Assembly (NCBI RefSeq): GCF_003977685.1
Contig: NZ_RYZH01000025.1
Location: 1 to 64,000 of the forward strand
Reading direction: 5' to 3'
Source: Tautonia sociabilis
GTDB taxonomy: Bacteria; Planctomycetota; Planctomycetia; Isosphaerales; Isosphaeraceae
DNA: 64,000 bases
Both the position numbers and the translations under genes were made by a program. A model generated the notes under the pieces. That model worked only from the letters and a program-made list of their open reading frames with translations, did no database searches and had not been told where the DNA came from. This document shows positions 30,566 to 38,874 of this stretch, in pieces; the stretch's first letter is position 1, and each line of letters begins with the position of its first letter.

Positions 30566-31582
30566 ATGCCGGAACGCGACTTCTACGAAGTACTGGGCGT
30601 CGAGCGGGGAGCCTCCGCCGAGGAGATCAAGCGCGCCTACCGCGCCCTCGCCCGAAAGCACCACCCCGATCTCAACCCCGACGACAAGAAGGCCGCCGAG
30701 CGGCGCTTCAAGGAGGTCCAGGAGGCCTACGACATCCTCAGCGACCCCGAGAAGCGGAAGCTCTACGACCTCTACGGGCACGCCGCGTTCCACGGCGCCG
30801 CCGCGGCCGGCCCCCGGACCAGCGGAGCGGAGTGGTCGGCCCGGCAGGCTCCAGGGTTCGAGACCATCGACTTCTCACAGTTCTTCGGCCCCGGCGCCGC
30901 TGGCGGCATGGGAGGGGCGGCCGGCCCGACCGAGGGATTCGACCTCGGCGGCGGCATCTTCGAGGAGATCCTCGGCCGCGTCCGGGGAGGACGCCGGGGC
31001 CATCGGGCTGGCGGAGCCCACCGCGGGGGCGTCGGCGCCGGCAGCGACGTCGAGTCGTCGCTGCGCATTCCCTTCCTGACGGCCGTCACCGGCGGCGAGC
31101 AGTCGATCGTCGTGGCCCGGCCCGACGGGACCTCCGAAACCCTGACCGTGAAAATTCCTCCCGGCATCACCGAGGGGGCGAAGATCCGACTCAAAGGGAA
31201 GGGGAACCCCGGCCCGCTGGGGGGACCGCCCGGGGCCCTGGTGATCACCGTCCACGTCGATCCGCACCCTTATTTCCGCCGGGAGGGGAAGGATCTCCTG
31301 GTCGACCTGCCGATCACCCTCAGCGAGGCGGTGCTCGGCGCCCGGGTCGACTGCCCGACCCTCGCCGGCCTGAAGACGCTGACGATCCCCCCGGGCAGTT
31401 CCTCCGGCCAGAAACTCCGGCTGAAAGGGCAAGGGGTGCCCGGCCGGGGGGACCAGCCCGCGGGCGACCTGTACGCGGTACTCAAGGTGGTGGTCCCCAA
31501 GGCGGTCGACGATGAGAGCCGGAGGCTCATCGAGGAGTTCGCCCGGCGGAACCCCTCCGACCCGCGCCGAGGGCTCTGGTGA
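30566..31582 (+). CDS. DnaJ-class co-chaperone without zinc finger (CbpA-like)
   Basis: The 338-residue protein has an N-terminal J domain ([20 protein letters not shown], with HPD at about 33-35), a Gly/Ala-rich linker (about 75-155) and the two DnaJ C-terminal client-binding barrels. The latter show [20 protein letters not shown] and [19 protein letters not shown]. The cysteine-rich zinc finger of DnaJ is missing, as in CbpA. It should stimulate DnaK ATPase activity and bind clients. The gene is followed by a MerR-type regulator, the arrangement known for heat-shock dnaJ-hspR loci. Confidence 0.92.
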   Translation: MPERDFYEVLGVERGASAEEIKRAYRALARKHHPDLNPDDKKAAERRFKEVQEAYDILSDPEKRKLYDLYGHAAFHGAAAAGPRTSGAEWSARQAPGFETIDFSQFFGPGAAGGMGGAAGPTEGFDLGGGIFEEILGRVRGGRRGHRAGGAHRGGVGAGSDVESSLRIPFLTAVTGGEQSIVVARPDGTSETLTVKIPPGITEGAKIRLKGKGNPGPLGGPPGALVITVHVDPHPYFRREGKDLLVDLPITLSEAVLGARVDCPTLAGLKTLTIPPGSSSGQKLRLKGQGVPGRGDQPAGDLYAVLKVVVPKAVDDESRRLIEEFARRNPSDPRRGLW

Positions 31583-31655
31583 GGTGAGGCCCGCCCGGAT
31601 CGGATCGACCACCTCCCCCTTGCCGGGCCTCCCCATCCAGCCGGGACACCGAGCG

Positions 31656-31973
31656 ATGAATCCGACGATCCTCCCGAGAGATCAGGTGGCACAACGCCTG
31701 GCCGTCTCTTCCCGGATGCTCCGGGCCTACGAGCGCCGAGGGCTCGTGCGCCCGGTCCGGGAGGGGGAGCTCGAAGGGTATCCGCCGTCGGAGATCCGAC
31801 GGCTCTGGACCGTAGTTACCCTCCACCGGGACGCCGGCATCAACCTGGCGGGGATCGAGGCGATCCTCCGGCTCCGGGAGCAGATGGACTCCCTCTGTCG
31901 TCGGCTGCACGCGCTGGCCGAGGCGATCGACGCCGAGCTGGCTGCCGATCCGCCGCCGGACGAGGACCAATGA
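31656..31973 (+). CDS. MerR-family regulator, HspR-like
   Basis: The 105-residue protein consists of a MerR winged helix-turn-helix (VAQRLAVSSRMLRAYERRGL, then SEIRRLWTVVTLHRDAGINL) and a C-terminal dimerisation coiled coil (about 65-95). There is no metal- or ligand-binding extension. HspR proteins repress dnaK/dnaJ chaperone genes, and this gene lies directly after the dnaJ-like gene, so control of that gene is a reasonable inference. I saw no obvious inverted-repeat operator upstream of the dnaJ-like gene. The stop overlaps the next start (ATGA). Confidence 0.83.
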   Translation: MNPTILPRDQVAQRLAVSSRMLRAYERRGLVRPVREGELEGYPPSEIRRLWTVVTLHRDAGINLAGIEAILRLREQMDSLCRRLHALAEAIDAELAADPPPDEDQ

Positions 31974-32215
31974 GCGGACACCCCGGCCCCGATCGCGGGG
32001 CGATCGCCAGGAACCCGGACGCCCGCCGTCGGGTCGGAACGGCGTATGCCGAGCTGCTGGCGGTGATCCTGGCGTCGGTGCTGGGAATCGGCGGCTTGCT
32101 CCTCTGGCACCTCTCCCGGAGAGGCCGGCTGATCCGGGATCGGCTCGGCAACCCCCGCCCCGTCCGATGGCCGGAGCAGGACGACGACCGGGATCGGACC
32201 GAGGGACCGCAATGA
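31970..32215 (+). CDS. Small single-span membrane protein
   Basis: The 81-residue product has one transmembrane helix (AELLAVILASVLGIGGLLLW, about 28-47) flanked by Arg-rich segments and a charged tail. Starts and stops overlap by ATGA with both neighbours (merR-like and rnpA), so it is part of one operon. I do not recognise a family. The position before rnpA/yidD might link it to membrane protein insertion. Confidence 0.7.
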   Translation: MSGHPGPDRGAIARNPDARRRVGTAYAELLAVILASVLGIGGLLLWHLSRRGRLIRDRLGNPRPVRWPEQDDDRDRTEGPQ

Positions 32216-32622
32216 ACCGGGCGACCTTCCGCCCCCACGAGCGCATCAACCGCCCGGAGGACTTCCGCCGTGCCTTCGACCGTCGGCGGTCAGCCTCCGA
32301 CGACGCGCTGATCGTCTACGGCACCGAGAACGGCAAGGACCATCCCCGGCTGGGCATCTCCGTCGGCCGCAAGCGGATCCGCAAGGCCACCGACCGCAAC
32401 CGGGTCAAGCGTCTGATCCGTGAGGCCTTCCGCCTGAACAAGACCGAGCTGCCGGCCGGGGTGGACCTGGTCGTCGTCCCCCGGCACGGCTCCCTGACCT
32501 TCGTCCAGGTCAGCCGATCGCTTCCCCATCTGGCCCGGGCCGTCGCCGGCCGCCTCGCCCGGGATCGGGGACGCCCTCCTCGAGACCGAGACCGCGATCG
32601 ACCCGCCGGGGCGACGCCATGA
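32212..32622 (+). CDS. rnpA: Ribonuclease P protein component
   Basis: The 136-residue basic protein binds the RNase P RNA and aids 5' maturation of tRNAs. The family signature NRVKRLIREAFRL (RNR motif) is present, preceded by LGISVGRKRIRKATDRN. The RNR motif and the FRRAFDRRRSASDDALIVY region establish the family. The C-terminus carries an extra Arg/Asp-rich tail. rnpA normally follows rpmH; here it lies in an ATGA-overlapping chain after a MerR regulator and before yidD. No rpmH or rnpB was found in the window. Confidence 0.95.
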   Translation: MNRATFRPHERINRPEDFRRAFDRRRSASDDALIVYGTENGKDHPRLGISVGRKRIRKATDRNRVKRLIREAFRLNKTELPAGVDLVVVPRHGSLTFVQVSRSLPHLARAVAGRLARDRGRPPRDRDRDRPAGATP

Positions 32623-32861
32623 CGATCCGCCCCTGGCGATGGCCCGGCCGAATCGCGGTGGAGGGGATCTGCCTGCTGATCCGGGGCTATCAGCTGGCGA
32701 TCGCCCCCTTGCTGGGAAATGTGTGCCGGTTTGAGCCCAGCTGCAGCCGGTACATGGTCGGCGCCTTGCGCAAGTACGGCCTGTTCCGAGGGCTCTGGAA
32801 GGGGACCGGCCGACTGCTCCGCTGCCACCCGTGGCACCCCGGGGGCTACGATCCTCCCTGA
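32619..32861 (+). CDS. yidD: Membrane protein insertion efficiency factor YidD
   Basis: The 80-residue protein matches YidD (formerly DUF37) in size and sequence. The hallmark cysteine-containing core is CRFEPSCSRYMVGALRKYG followed by RCHPWHPGGYDPP. YidD sits at the inner membrane and aids YidC-dependent insertion. Overlap with rnpA by ATGA reproduces the conserved rnpA-yidD order, although yidC does not follow here. Confidence 0.96.
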   Translation: MTIRPWRWPGRIAVEGICLLIRGYQLAIAPLLGNVCRFEPSCSRYMVGALRKYGLFRGLWKGTGRLLRCHPWHPGGYDPP

Positions 32862-33285
32862 GCCGGGCGAGAGATCGAGTCGCTGGCCGAAGGCCCGTCG
32901 GGCTCCGCTCGGCCGCGGGAGCCTCGGTCATCCGTCGTCCCGGAGGATCCGGCCGTTCTCGGAGGGGAGGCTTCCGGAGGGAAGGGCGGCCATTGCCCCG
33001 ATCGGCTCTGGTCGAGGACCTCGGAAGGCGATCGGCAAGGAAGAGCGTTCCGTCGAGCAGGCGATCGAGCGGCCCCGGAAGGCTCGGCGGGCCGGCGGAC
33101 GGTTGCGAAGGCCGCGACGACCGGGCACACTCGACCGGCGATCGGCTCCCGGTCGGATCGGCGATCCGTCTCCCCGGGGTGCCGAGAACCCTCCCCGACG
33201 ACGATCGGCCAACCGGCCCCGGAGGCTTCCGAGGGGCGGAACACCGCCGATTCCCTCCGAACGCGACGCATCGAGGAGCACAGCG
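32862..33285. other. Intergenic region between yidD and DUF1080 gene
   Basis: No gene is supported in these 424 bases. All frames translate to Arg/Pro/Gly-rich sequence, so I see nothing beyond a presumed promoter. Confidence 0.45.
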
Positions 33286-34011
33286 ATGACTCGGATGACC
33301 TGCATCGGGATCGCCGGCCTGCTGGCGATCTCCCCGGCCTTCGCCTGGGCCGACGAGCCGGCCGAGGCCCCGAAGGCCATCATCGACGGCACCGAACCGG
33401 GCTGGCGAGCCCTAGGGGCCGACGACTTCGAGAACGTGAACACCGACCCCGACACCTGGACCTTCGAGGGGGACCTGATCCGGTGCACCGGCCAGCCGGT
33501 CGGCGTGACCCGCACGAAGCAGCCCGTCACGAACTTCGAGCTGGTCGTCCGTTGGCGGCACCTGAAGCCGGCCGGCAACTCGGGTATCTTCGTCTGGTCT
33601 CCCGCCGAGGCCCTTGAGGGGATCGAGCGCGGCCGGCTGCCCCGGGGAGGCATCGAGGTCCAGGTACTCGATAATGCCTTCACGCAACACTATGAGCAGC
33701 ACTCCGGCAAGAAGGGAGACTGGTTCACCACCCACGGCGACGTTTTTCCCGTGGGCACCTCGACCATGTCCCCCTTCGAGCCGACCTCCCCCGACGGCTC
33801 CCGCAGCTTCCCGACCGAGAACCGCTGCCTCGACACCGGAGAGTGGAACCACTATTACATCCGAGCCATCAACGGCGAGATCCGCCTCTGGGTCAACGGC
33901 AAGGAGGTCTCTGGCGGCCAGGCGTGCAACCCGTCGAGCGGGTACCTCTGCCTGGAGTCGGAGGGATCGCCAATCGAGTTCCAGGGGCTGAGGATCCGGG
34001 AGCTGCCGTAA
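33286..34011 (+). CDS. Secreted DUF1080 / 3-keto-disaccharide hydrolase-type protein
   Basis: The 241-residue product has a Sec leader (IGIAGLLAISPAFAWADEP). A single concanavalin-like jelly-roll domain follows, with family features: GWRALGADDFENVNTD, NFELVVRWRHLKPAGNSGIF, GIEVQVLDN and WNHYYIRAINGEIRLWVNGK. DUF1080 proteins are abundant in planctomycetes and some act on 3-keto-glycosides; the exact substrate is unknown here. The length fits a single-domain member. GAGGAG precedes the ATG at good spacing. Confidence 0.9.
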   Translation: MTRMTCIGIAGLLAISPAFAWADEPAEAPKAIIDGTEPGWRALGADDFENVNTDPDTWTFEGDLIRCTGQPVGVTRTKQPVTNFELVVRWRHLKPAGNSGIFVWSPAEALEGIERGRLPRGGIEVQVLDNAFTQHYEQHSGKKGDWFTTHGDVFPVGTSTMSPFEPTSPDGSRSFPTENRCLDTGEWNHYYIRAINGEIRLWVNGKEVSGGQACNPSSGYLCLESEGSPIEFQGLRIRELP

Positions 34012-34313
34012 GGAGAACGGATCGGCCGACGGTTGATGCCTGAGGACCGGGCGAAGCGGGGACGACCGGAGGCTCCGCGTTCCCAGCGCGATTCCCCGGA
34101 GCCGGGGCTCCCGGCCTTCGTCATCCGCTCATCAACCCTCGCACTTCTGATTGGGATCCGTCCCCGCCGATGCTCGGACCGCAGGACTCGGATCGAGGAG
34201 CAGTCGGATCTCTCAGGGAGCCGGGCGCCGAGTCGATCCCCGGTCGAGAACCAGGAGCGACTCGGCGCCAGCCGGTTACCGATCCGATCGTCGACCTTGC
34301 TCGACGTTCGGGA
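34012..34313. other. Gap between convergent genes
   Basis: These 302 bases separate the ends of the DUF1080 gene and the M61 peptidase gene. I see no gene and no clear terminator. Confidence 0.4.
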
Positions 34314-36248
34314 TCACTCCCCGAGCCATCTCGAGCGCCGGGCGACCTGCTCCGGGGTCGCGTCGGGGTTGAGCTCCAACCGCCAGCGGTCGGGAGGGGC
34401 CTGGCCGAGGGTGGCGTCGAGGCGCATCAACTGCTCTCGGCGGGCGATGAGAACGGAAACCGTCTCGCCGGGGCGATAGAGGCCGACGCGGCGAGCGAAG
34501 CCGTCGGGGGGAACGCGAAGCGCTCCGATGGCGAGAATCTCGTCGCCGACATTGAAGCCGGCCTCGAAGCCGGGGGTGCCGCGCTTGACGCCGGAGACGA
34601 CCAGCCGGCCCCCCTCGGATCGGGTGTCGAGGCCGAGCCAGCCCTTGGCGGGGTGATCGTCCGCTGAGGGACCGTCTTCCGCGTCGTCCGGCTCGGAGAA
34701 GCGAAGGCCGAACCAGTCGAGGGCGGGACCGTAGTCGAGCTCTTCGGTCGATTGCAGCGCCCGCTCGAACCAGGGATCGAGGTCGATGCCGGCCACCTCG
34801 GCGACGACGGCTCGGAACTGATCGGGGGTGAAGCCTCGTGCTCCGGAGTGGCGCTCGAAGGCCAGCCGCATGACATCGTCGAGCGACTTCGAGTCTCCCG
34901 AGGCGCGTCGGATCTCGGCGTCGAGCAGGAAGGCGACCACGGCCCCCTTGGTGTAGTAGCTGATGCTGGTGTTCGCCGAGTTCTCGTCTCGGCGGTAGAG
35001 CTTGATCCAGGCGTCGAACGAGGAGGTTTCCAGCGGCTGGACGAGCCGGCCGGGGGTCTCCTGAAGGCGCTCAATGTCGCTCTTGGCGCGGTCGTCGCCC
35101 GAGCCGGGCCGGGGGGGATCACCGGCGAGGAACTCCTCGACGGAGCAGAGACCGGCCCGGCGGACGAAGAGGCGGTCGTAGTAGCTGGTGATCCCCTCGG
35201 CGACCCAGAGGCTGCGGGTATGGACCTCGTTCTCGTAGTCGAACGGCCCGAGCTCGACCGGACGAAGACGCTTGACGTTCCACGTGTGAAAATACTCGTG
35301 ACTGACGAGAAAGAGCCAGGAGAGGTAGGTCGGCCGGGACCGGGTGGCCCACTTGCTCGTCATCAGCACGGTCGAGTTGCGGTGCTCCAGGCCGCCGCCG
35401 GCCTCGGTGAGCAGGTTGAAGAAGACGTAGCGATCGTAGGGCAGCGATCCCCAGAAGTCGCGCTGGGCGCGAACGATCGCCTCGGCATCGCGGGCGGACT
35501 TCGGGCCGTCCCAGACGCCCGCCTCCCCCTCGTTGACGAGCAGGTGGGGGATGCCGTCAACCTGGAATTCGTAGACGCTCGGGTTCCCGGCGTAGAGGGG
35601 AGAGTCGACCAGGACGTCGTAGTTCTCGGCGACGTAGCGGTTGGGGGAGCCGCCGGGGGCGTCGGGCAGGCCGGTGATCGACCGCGTCCAGGTCGAGGGC
35701 AGCTCGACGGCGACCTCGTGAGGCCGGGGGGGCGAGTCGGCCGGGGAGAGAAAGGTGGGGGCGCCGTTGATCAGGGCGAAGGAGGAGTCGACCCAGTTGG
35801 TCTGCACCCCCATCTCCCGGCAGTAAACGCGATAGGAGACGATCACCCGATCGAGCCCCTCCGAGGCGATCCGCCAGCGGTTCTTGCGGACCTTCTCGAC
35901 CCGAAGCGGTTCGTCTCCCGGCGACTTCGCGAGCAGTCCCTCCACGTGTCGGGAGAACTCCCGGATGAGGTACGAGCCGGGGGTCCAGGTGGCCATGAAC
36001 AGCTCGACGGCGTCCTTGCCGTCGGTCGGGATCTCGGCTTCGACCTCGACGTAGTGCGTCTCGGGGTTCGGAAAGCGGAGGGTGTAGCGGACCGGGGTCA
36101 CGTCGACGGCCTCGGCAATTGGGTTCGGCATAGTCAGCGCGGCGAAGAGAGAAAGCGGCAGAATGGTCACGGCGTCGGGATCCTCGGGTCGACTCATCGC
36201 TCGGGGAGGGTCCGGGGGAGATCCGGGGGGAGAGGAGCCCCGGACCAT
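34314..36248 (-). CDS. M61-family (glycyl aminopeptidase-like) metallopeptidase with PDZ domain
   Basis: The 644-residue product carries an N-terminal beta domain (RYTLRFPNPETHYVEVEAEI). The catalytic zinc site is HEYFHTWNVKRLRP (HExxH), with the downstream LWVAEGITSYYDRL supplying the third ligand region. A C-terminal PDZ-like domain follows (about 545-625: SGVKRGTPGFEAGFNVGDEI). M61 enzymes are zinc aminopeptidases with preference for glycine/alanine. GGAGG precedes the ATG at 36248. Starts at 36197 and 36131 are alternatives, and a weak hydrophobic N-terminus (ILPLSLFAAL) could be a leader. The gene follows the RRF-like gene on the same strand. Confidence 0.9.
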   Translation of the reverse strand: MVRGSSPPGSPPDPPRAMSRPEDPDAVTILPLSLFAALTMPNPIAEAVDVTPVRYTLRFPNPETHYVEVEAEIPTDGKDAVELFMATWTPGSYLIREFSRHVEGLLAKSPGDEPLRVEKVRKNRWRIASEGLDRVIVSYRVYCREMGVQTNWVDSSFALINGAPTFLSPADSPPRPHEVAVELPSTWTRSITGLPDAPGGSPNRYVAENYDVLVDSPLYAGNPSVYEFQVDGIPHLLVNEGEAGVWDGPKSARDAEAIVRAQRDFWGSLPYDRYVFFNLLTEAGGGLEHRNSTVLMTSKWATRSRPTYLSWLFLVSHEYFHTWNVKRLRPVELGPFDYENEVHTRSLWVAEGITSYYDRLFVRRAGLCSVEEFLAGDPPRPGSGDDRAKSDIERLQETPGRLVQPLETSSFDAWIKLYRRDENSANTSISYYTKGAVVAFLLDAEIRRASGDSKSLDDVMRLAFERHSGARGFTPDQFRAVVAEVAGIDLDPWFERALQSTEELDYGPALDWFGLRFSEPDDAEDGPSADDHPAKGWLGLDTRSEGGRLVVSGVKRGTPGFEAGFNVGDEILAIGALRVPPDGFARRVGLYRPGETVSVLIARREQLMRLDATLGQAPPDRWRLELNPDATPEQVARRSRWLGE

Positions 36249-36325
36249 GATCGCCTCCGCCGATCTCCCGGGCAATCCGCCCTCGGATCGAGCCCGGGAT
36301 CGAGGCCGAGGGCTGGGCCCCGCGA

Positions 36326-36829
36326 TCAGGCTCCGACCTCGGCGACCTTCGCGGCCACGAGCCGATCGATCTCGGCCACGGCGGCATCGGTCGCCTCCTG
36401 CACGGCGCGTTCGGACCCGCGTCCCCGGGCGGCGATCTGCTTGCGGGCGTCCTGCCGAATCATGCGGACGGCGACCTTGGCCTCCTCGCCGAGCTTGCGG
36501 ACGTGGCGGGCGACCTCCCGCTTCTGCTCTCCGCTGATCGGAGGGACGCTGACGGCGATGGCGCTCGGATCCAGGGCGTAGGCGGAGAGCTTCGCCTCGG
36601 CCAGGGCCCGGACGATCGCCGGCACATCGGCCGGGTCGAACGGTCGGACGACCAGCCGATCCCCTCGGCCCGACACCGAGGCGATCCTGCCCACCGGCAC
36701 CGAGTTCCCCCTCACCGACGCCCGGACGCTGGAGACGAGCCCCGCGTCGACGGTCCCCGTCCGGATGCCGGCCAGCTGCTCGGCCAGCAGGCGGACGGCC
36801 GTGTTCATCCGGGGCTTCCAGTCGCTCAT
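36326..36829 (-). CDS. frr: Ribosome recycling factor family protein, short and divergent
   Basis: The 167-residue protein aligns with RRF through most of its length: LAGIRTGTVDAGLVSSVRAS, VPVGRIASVSG, LVVRPFDPADVPAIVRAL, VSVPPISGEQKREVARHVRK and EEAKVAVRMIRQDARK. RRF with EF-G splits post-termination ribosomes. Compared with the usual 185 residues it lacks part of the N-terminal helix and the YYG motif of domain II. The last helix is Ala-rich. No uridylate kinase or elongation factor Ts gene, the usual neighbours, is nearby. It could be the only RRF or a second paralogue. Confidence 0.82.
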   Translation of the reverse strand: MSDWKPRMNTAVRLLAEQLAGIRTGTVDAGLVSSVRASVRGNSVPVGRIASVSGRGDRLVVRPFDPADVPAIVRALAEAKLSAYALDPSAIAVSVPPISGEQKREVARHVRKLGEEAKVAVRMIRQDARKQIAARGRGSERAVQEATDAAVAEIDRLVAAKVAEVGA

Positions 36830-37027
36830 GGGGCTGCCGGGGGGCTCGGTCGGTTACACTGGGATTCCATCACGATCACGGCCCCGTCCATCCTACCGGC
36901 TGGCGAGAGGGAACGGGACCAATCGGAGGGGCGGTGAACCCGACCCGGACTCGGCCGTGTCCGAGATCAGGGTCGGAATCGCTCTCGGAATCGAACTCAG
37001 TCGATCCTCTCGGAGGAACGAATCATC

Positions 37028-37426
37028 ATGGCCATCGTCCAGCGGATGCGAGACCAGTTGAAGGACGCGATGAAGGCCCGGGACACCGTCCGCACCAACT
37101 TCCTGCGCTACTGGATCGCCCAGCTCACGACCGGATCGGGCGAGGAGGTGCCCGACGACCAGGCGATCAAGAAGATGCGAGGCATCTTGAAGGAAGCCCG
37201 GGGAGGCCAGACCGCCTTCAGTCCCGAGGAGATCACACTGATCGAGGAGTGGGTTCCCGCCACCCTCTCGCGGGAGCAGATCGCCCGGGAGCTCGCCTCC
37301 GTCTCGGACCAGATCAAGGCCGCTCCCAAGGACGGCCCGGCGATGGGACTGGCCATGAAGACGCTCGCCGGCAAGGACGTCGAATCCGAGGACGTGAAGG
37401 CGGTCGTGGCCGAGTTGCGGGCCTGA
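37028..37426 (+). CDS. GatB/YqeY domain protein
   Basis: The 132-residue product matches the YqeY family, which resembles the C-terminal tRNA-binding domain of GatB: MRDQLKDAMKARDTVRTNFL, IKKMRGILKEARGG, EWVPATLSREQIARELASV. The middle lacks the usual length by about 15 residues. The function is not established, possibly tRNA-linked amidotransferase activity. GGAGGA lies upstream of the ATG. The 3' end abuts a decayed thioredoxin gene on the other strand. Confidence 0.9.
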   Translation: MAIVQRMRDQLKDAMKARDTVRTNFLRYWIAQLTTGSGEEVPDDQAIKKMRGILKEARGGQTAFSPEEITLIEEWVPATLSREQIARELASVSDQIKAAPKDGPAMGLAMKTLAGKDVESEDVKAVVAELRA

Positions 37427-37473
37427 TCGTCGAGGCGGTCGGCAAGCGGCACAGGGGACACAGACACCGTTTG

Positions 37474-37684
37474 GACTCGGAAGGAGCGGCCGAGGGGGAG
37501 GCCGGGAATATCAGCGATGGCGATGTGCCGGACCTCGGGGAATTCGACCAGCAGCCGGAGAAGAACCGAGGCGAGGGCTTGACAGTGGCCGCACCAGTCG
37601 GGGCCCAAATTCGAGGAGGACGGGGCCGGGCATCGCGTCGATCTCGGCCCTCGAGGGCGCTTCGCTCCGTCCTTCAGTGTCCAT
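37474..37684 (-). pseudogene. Thioredoxin remnant, frameshifted and truncated
   Basis: Two frames together encode the first two thirds of a thioredoxin. The first frame, from ATG 37684, gives MPGPVLLEFG. After a one-base shift at the G-run 37600-37603, the second gives GPDWCGHCQALASVLLRL, then EVRHIAIADIPGLPLGRSFRV. The WCGHC active site is intact. Homology stops at 37474, so the cis-Pro strand and the last helix are missing. The downstream frame runs on antisense to YqeY. It lies 28 bases after the STAS gene on the same strand, so it was probably its operon partner. A sequencing error could explain the shift but not the missing end. Confidence 0.65.
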
Positions 37685-37712
37685 GAGACGCTCAGGAGTC
37701 AGGGTGTTCCGG

Positions 37713-38090
37713 TCAAGCCTGGTCGTCGCACCCGGAGGGCTCCTCCCCGAGAGGGCGGAGGAACTGGACGGCCTCGGCGACGGTGCGGAAGAGGTCGACG
37801 TGGGCGTCCATTTGCATCTCCTCGAAGACCTGCATCGTCGAGCGCCCGACCCGGGCGAAGGCGACCTCGCCTCCTCGGCGTCGGATCTGGCGGACGAGGG
37901 TCATCAGCAGTCCGAGGGCCGTCGGGCCGGGGGAACCAACGCCGCTGAGTTCGATCACGAAGCGGCGTCGGCCCTGGTCGAGCAGGGCGTCGAGGTCTCG
38001 GGCGGCGTCGAAGTGGCGGGCGTCGCTGAGCACTCCGGCGACGTTCCCCACGATGGTGACCGCCCCTTCGTCGCGATAATCGATCGGCAT
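37713..38090 (-). CDS. STAS-domain protein (anti-sigma factor antagonist-like)
   Basis: The 125-residue product has the STAS fold pattern: GAVTIVGNVAGVLSDARH, RRFVIELSGVGSPGPTALGLLMTLVRQIRR, GEVAFARVGRSTMQVFEEMQM. The position of the phosphorylatable Ser/Thr is occupied by GSPGPTALG, so switching by phosphorylation is uncertain. Such proteins usually bind anti-sigma kinases, none of which is adjacent. I used the ATG at 38090 (MPIDYRDEGAV), as the longer frame to 38294 lies opposite the AGE remnant. Confidence 0.83.
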   Translation of the reverse strand: MPIDYRDEGAVTIVGNVAGVLSDARHFDAARDLDALLDQGRRRFVIELSGVGSPGPTALGLLMTLVRQIRRRGGEVAFARVGRSTMQVFEEMQMDAHVDLFRTVAEAVQFLRPLGEEPSGCDDQA

Positions 38091-38109
38091 CGTCCGTTTC
38101 CCGGGAACA

Positions 38110-38466
38110 TTGAACCAGGGTGTGTTCGCGAGCAAAATCAGCGCCCAGGCAGACGTCTTCGGTCCCGTGCACGACGCCATCAAGGTCTGGTGGACCCAGG
38201 CCGAGGGGCTCAACCCCTTATCTCTGATGCACCGCCGGTTCGGTCGGGAAACCGACCGTGATGGCGAGGCCTTCCGCCACCAGTGGTCGTTCATCGAGTC
38301 TCACCTGATCGACTCCGAGTCCGGCGGCTGGTTCTCCCCGACGGACCGCGAGGGGAACCTCGAAGGGGATGGGCGGAAGGCCTCGCAGTGGAAGGCGAAT
38401 TACCACACCGCCCGGGGGATGATGAACGTCGTCCGCATGCTCCGGGAGGAGGGTGCGTCCGACTGA
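38110..38466 (+). pseudogene. 3' fragment of an AGE-family (N-acylglucosamine 2-epimerase-like) gene
   Basis: The translation from about 38157 matches the C-terminal quarter of AGE/cellobiose 2-epimerase enzymes: KVWWTQAEGLNPLSLMHRRFG, then HQWSFIESHLIDSESGGWFS and SQWKANYHTARGMMNVVRML. These enzymes normally have about 400 residues forming an (alpha/alpha)6 barrel; only about 100 remain, too few for an active site. There is no good ribosome site; the open frame begins at a TTG. The upstream break coincides with the start region of the divergent STAS gene, suggesting deletion of the 5' part. Confidence 0.7.
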
Positions 38467-38874
38467 GGCCTCCCGGCTTCGCATTGCTTCGGGGTTCCCC
38501 GAGTCTCCGGGGGTTCCGGTCCCCCGGGCTCGATCTCGGCAAGGGCGGTCGCTCCTCCGGGTGCCACCGGACCCCGAGAACGAACCCGATGCCCGCGCCG
38601 GGCCTCGCCGTGCCTAATCGACGAGCAGCGGCCCGCCCGGATGCGCGGCGGCCGGGAAGGAGTGGTCTGGCCCGAAGTGCCGTCTTCGGCGTGAGTTCAG
38701 CCGGATCGAGCCGGGAGGAGCACCGGAGGGGGGGACGCCGGTATGCCCTTCGCTATCCCTGAGGTCTGGGCCGCGAGCGACGGGCCGGGGCCGCCCTCTC
38801 CAGGTGCGTGACCGCCCCACTTGGCCGCCGCTCACGGCAAGGTCGAGATCGAAGTCGAGGAGACACATCTCCTG
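38467..38874. other. Intergenic region before HAD phosphatase
   Basis: No gene is supported in these 408 bases. The HAD reading frame is open from 38821 (TTG), but the preferred start is 38875. Confidence 0.45.
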
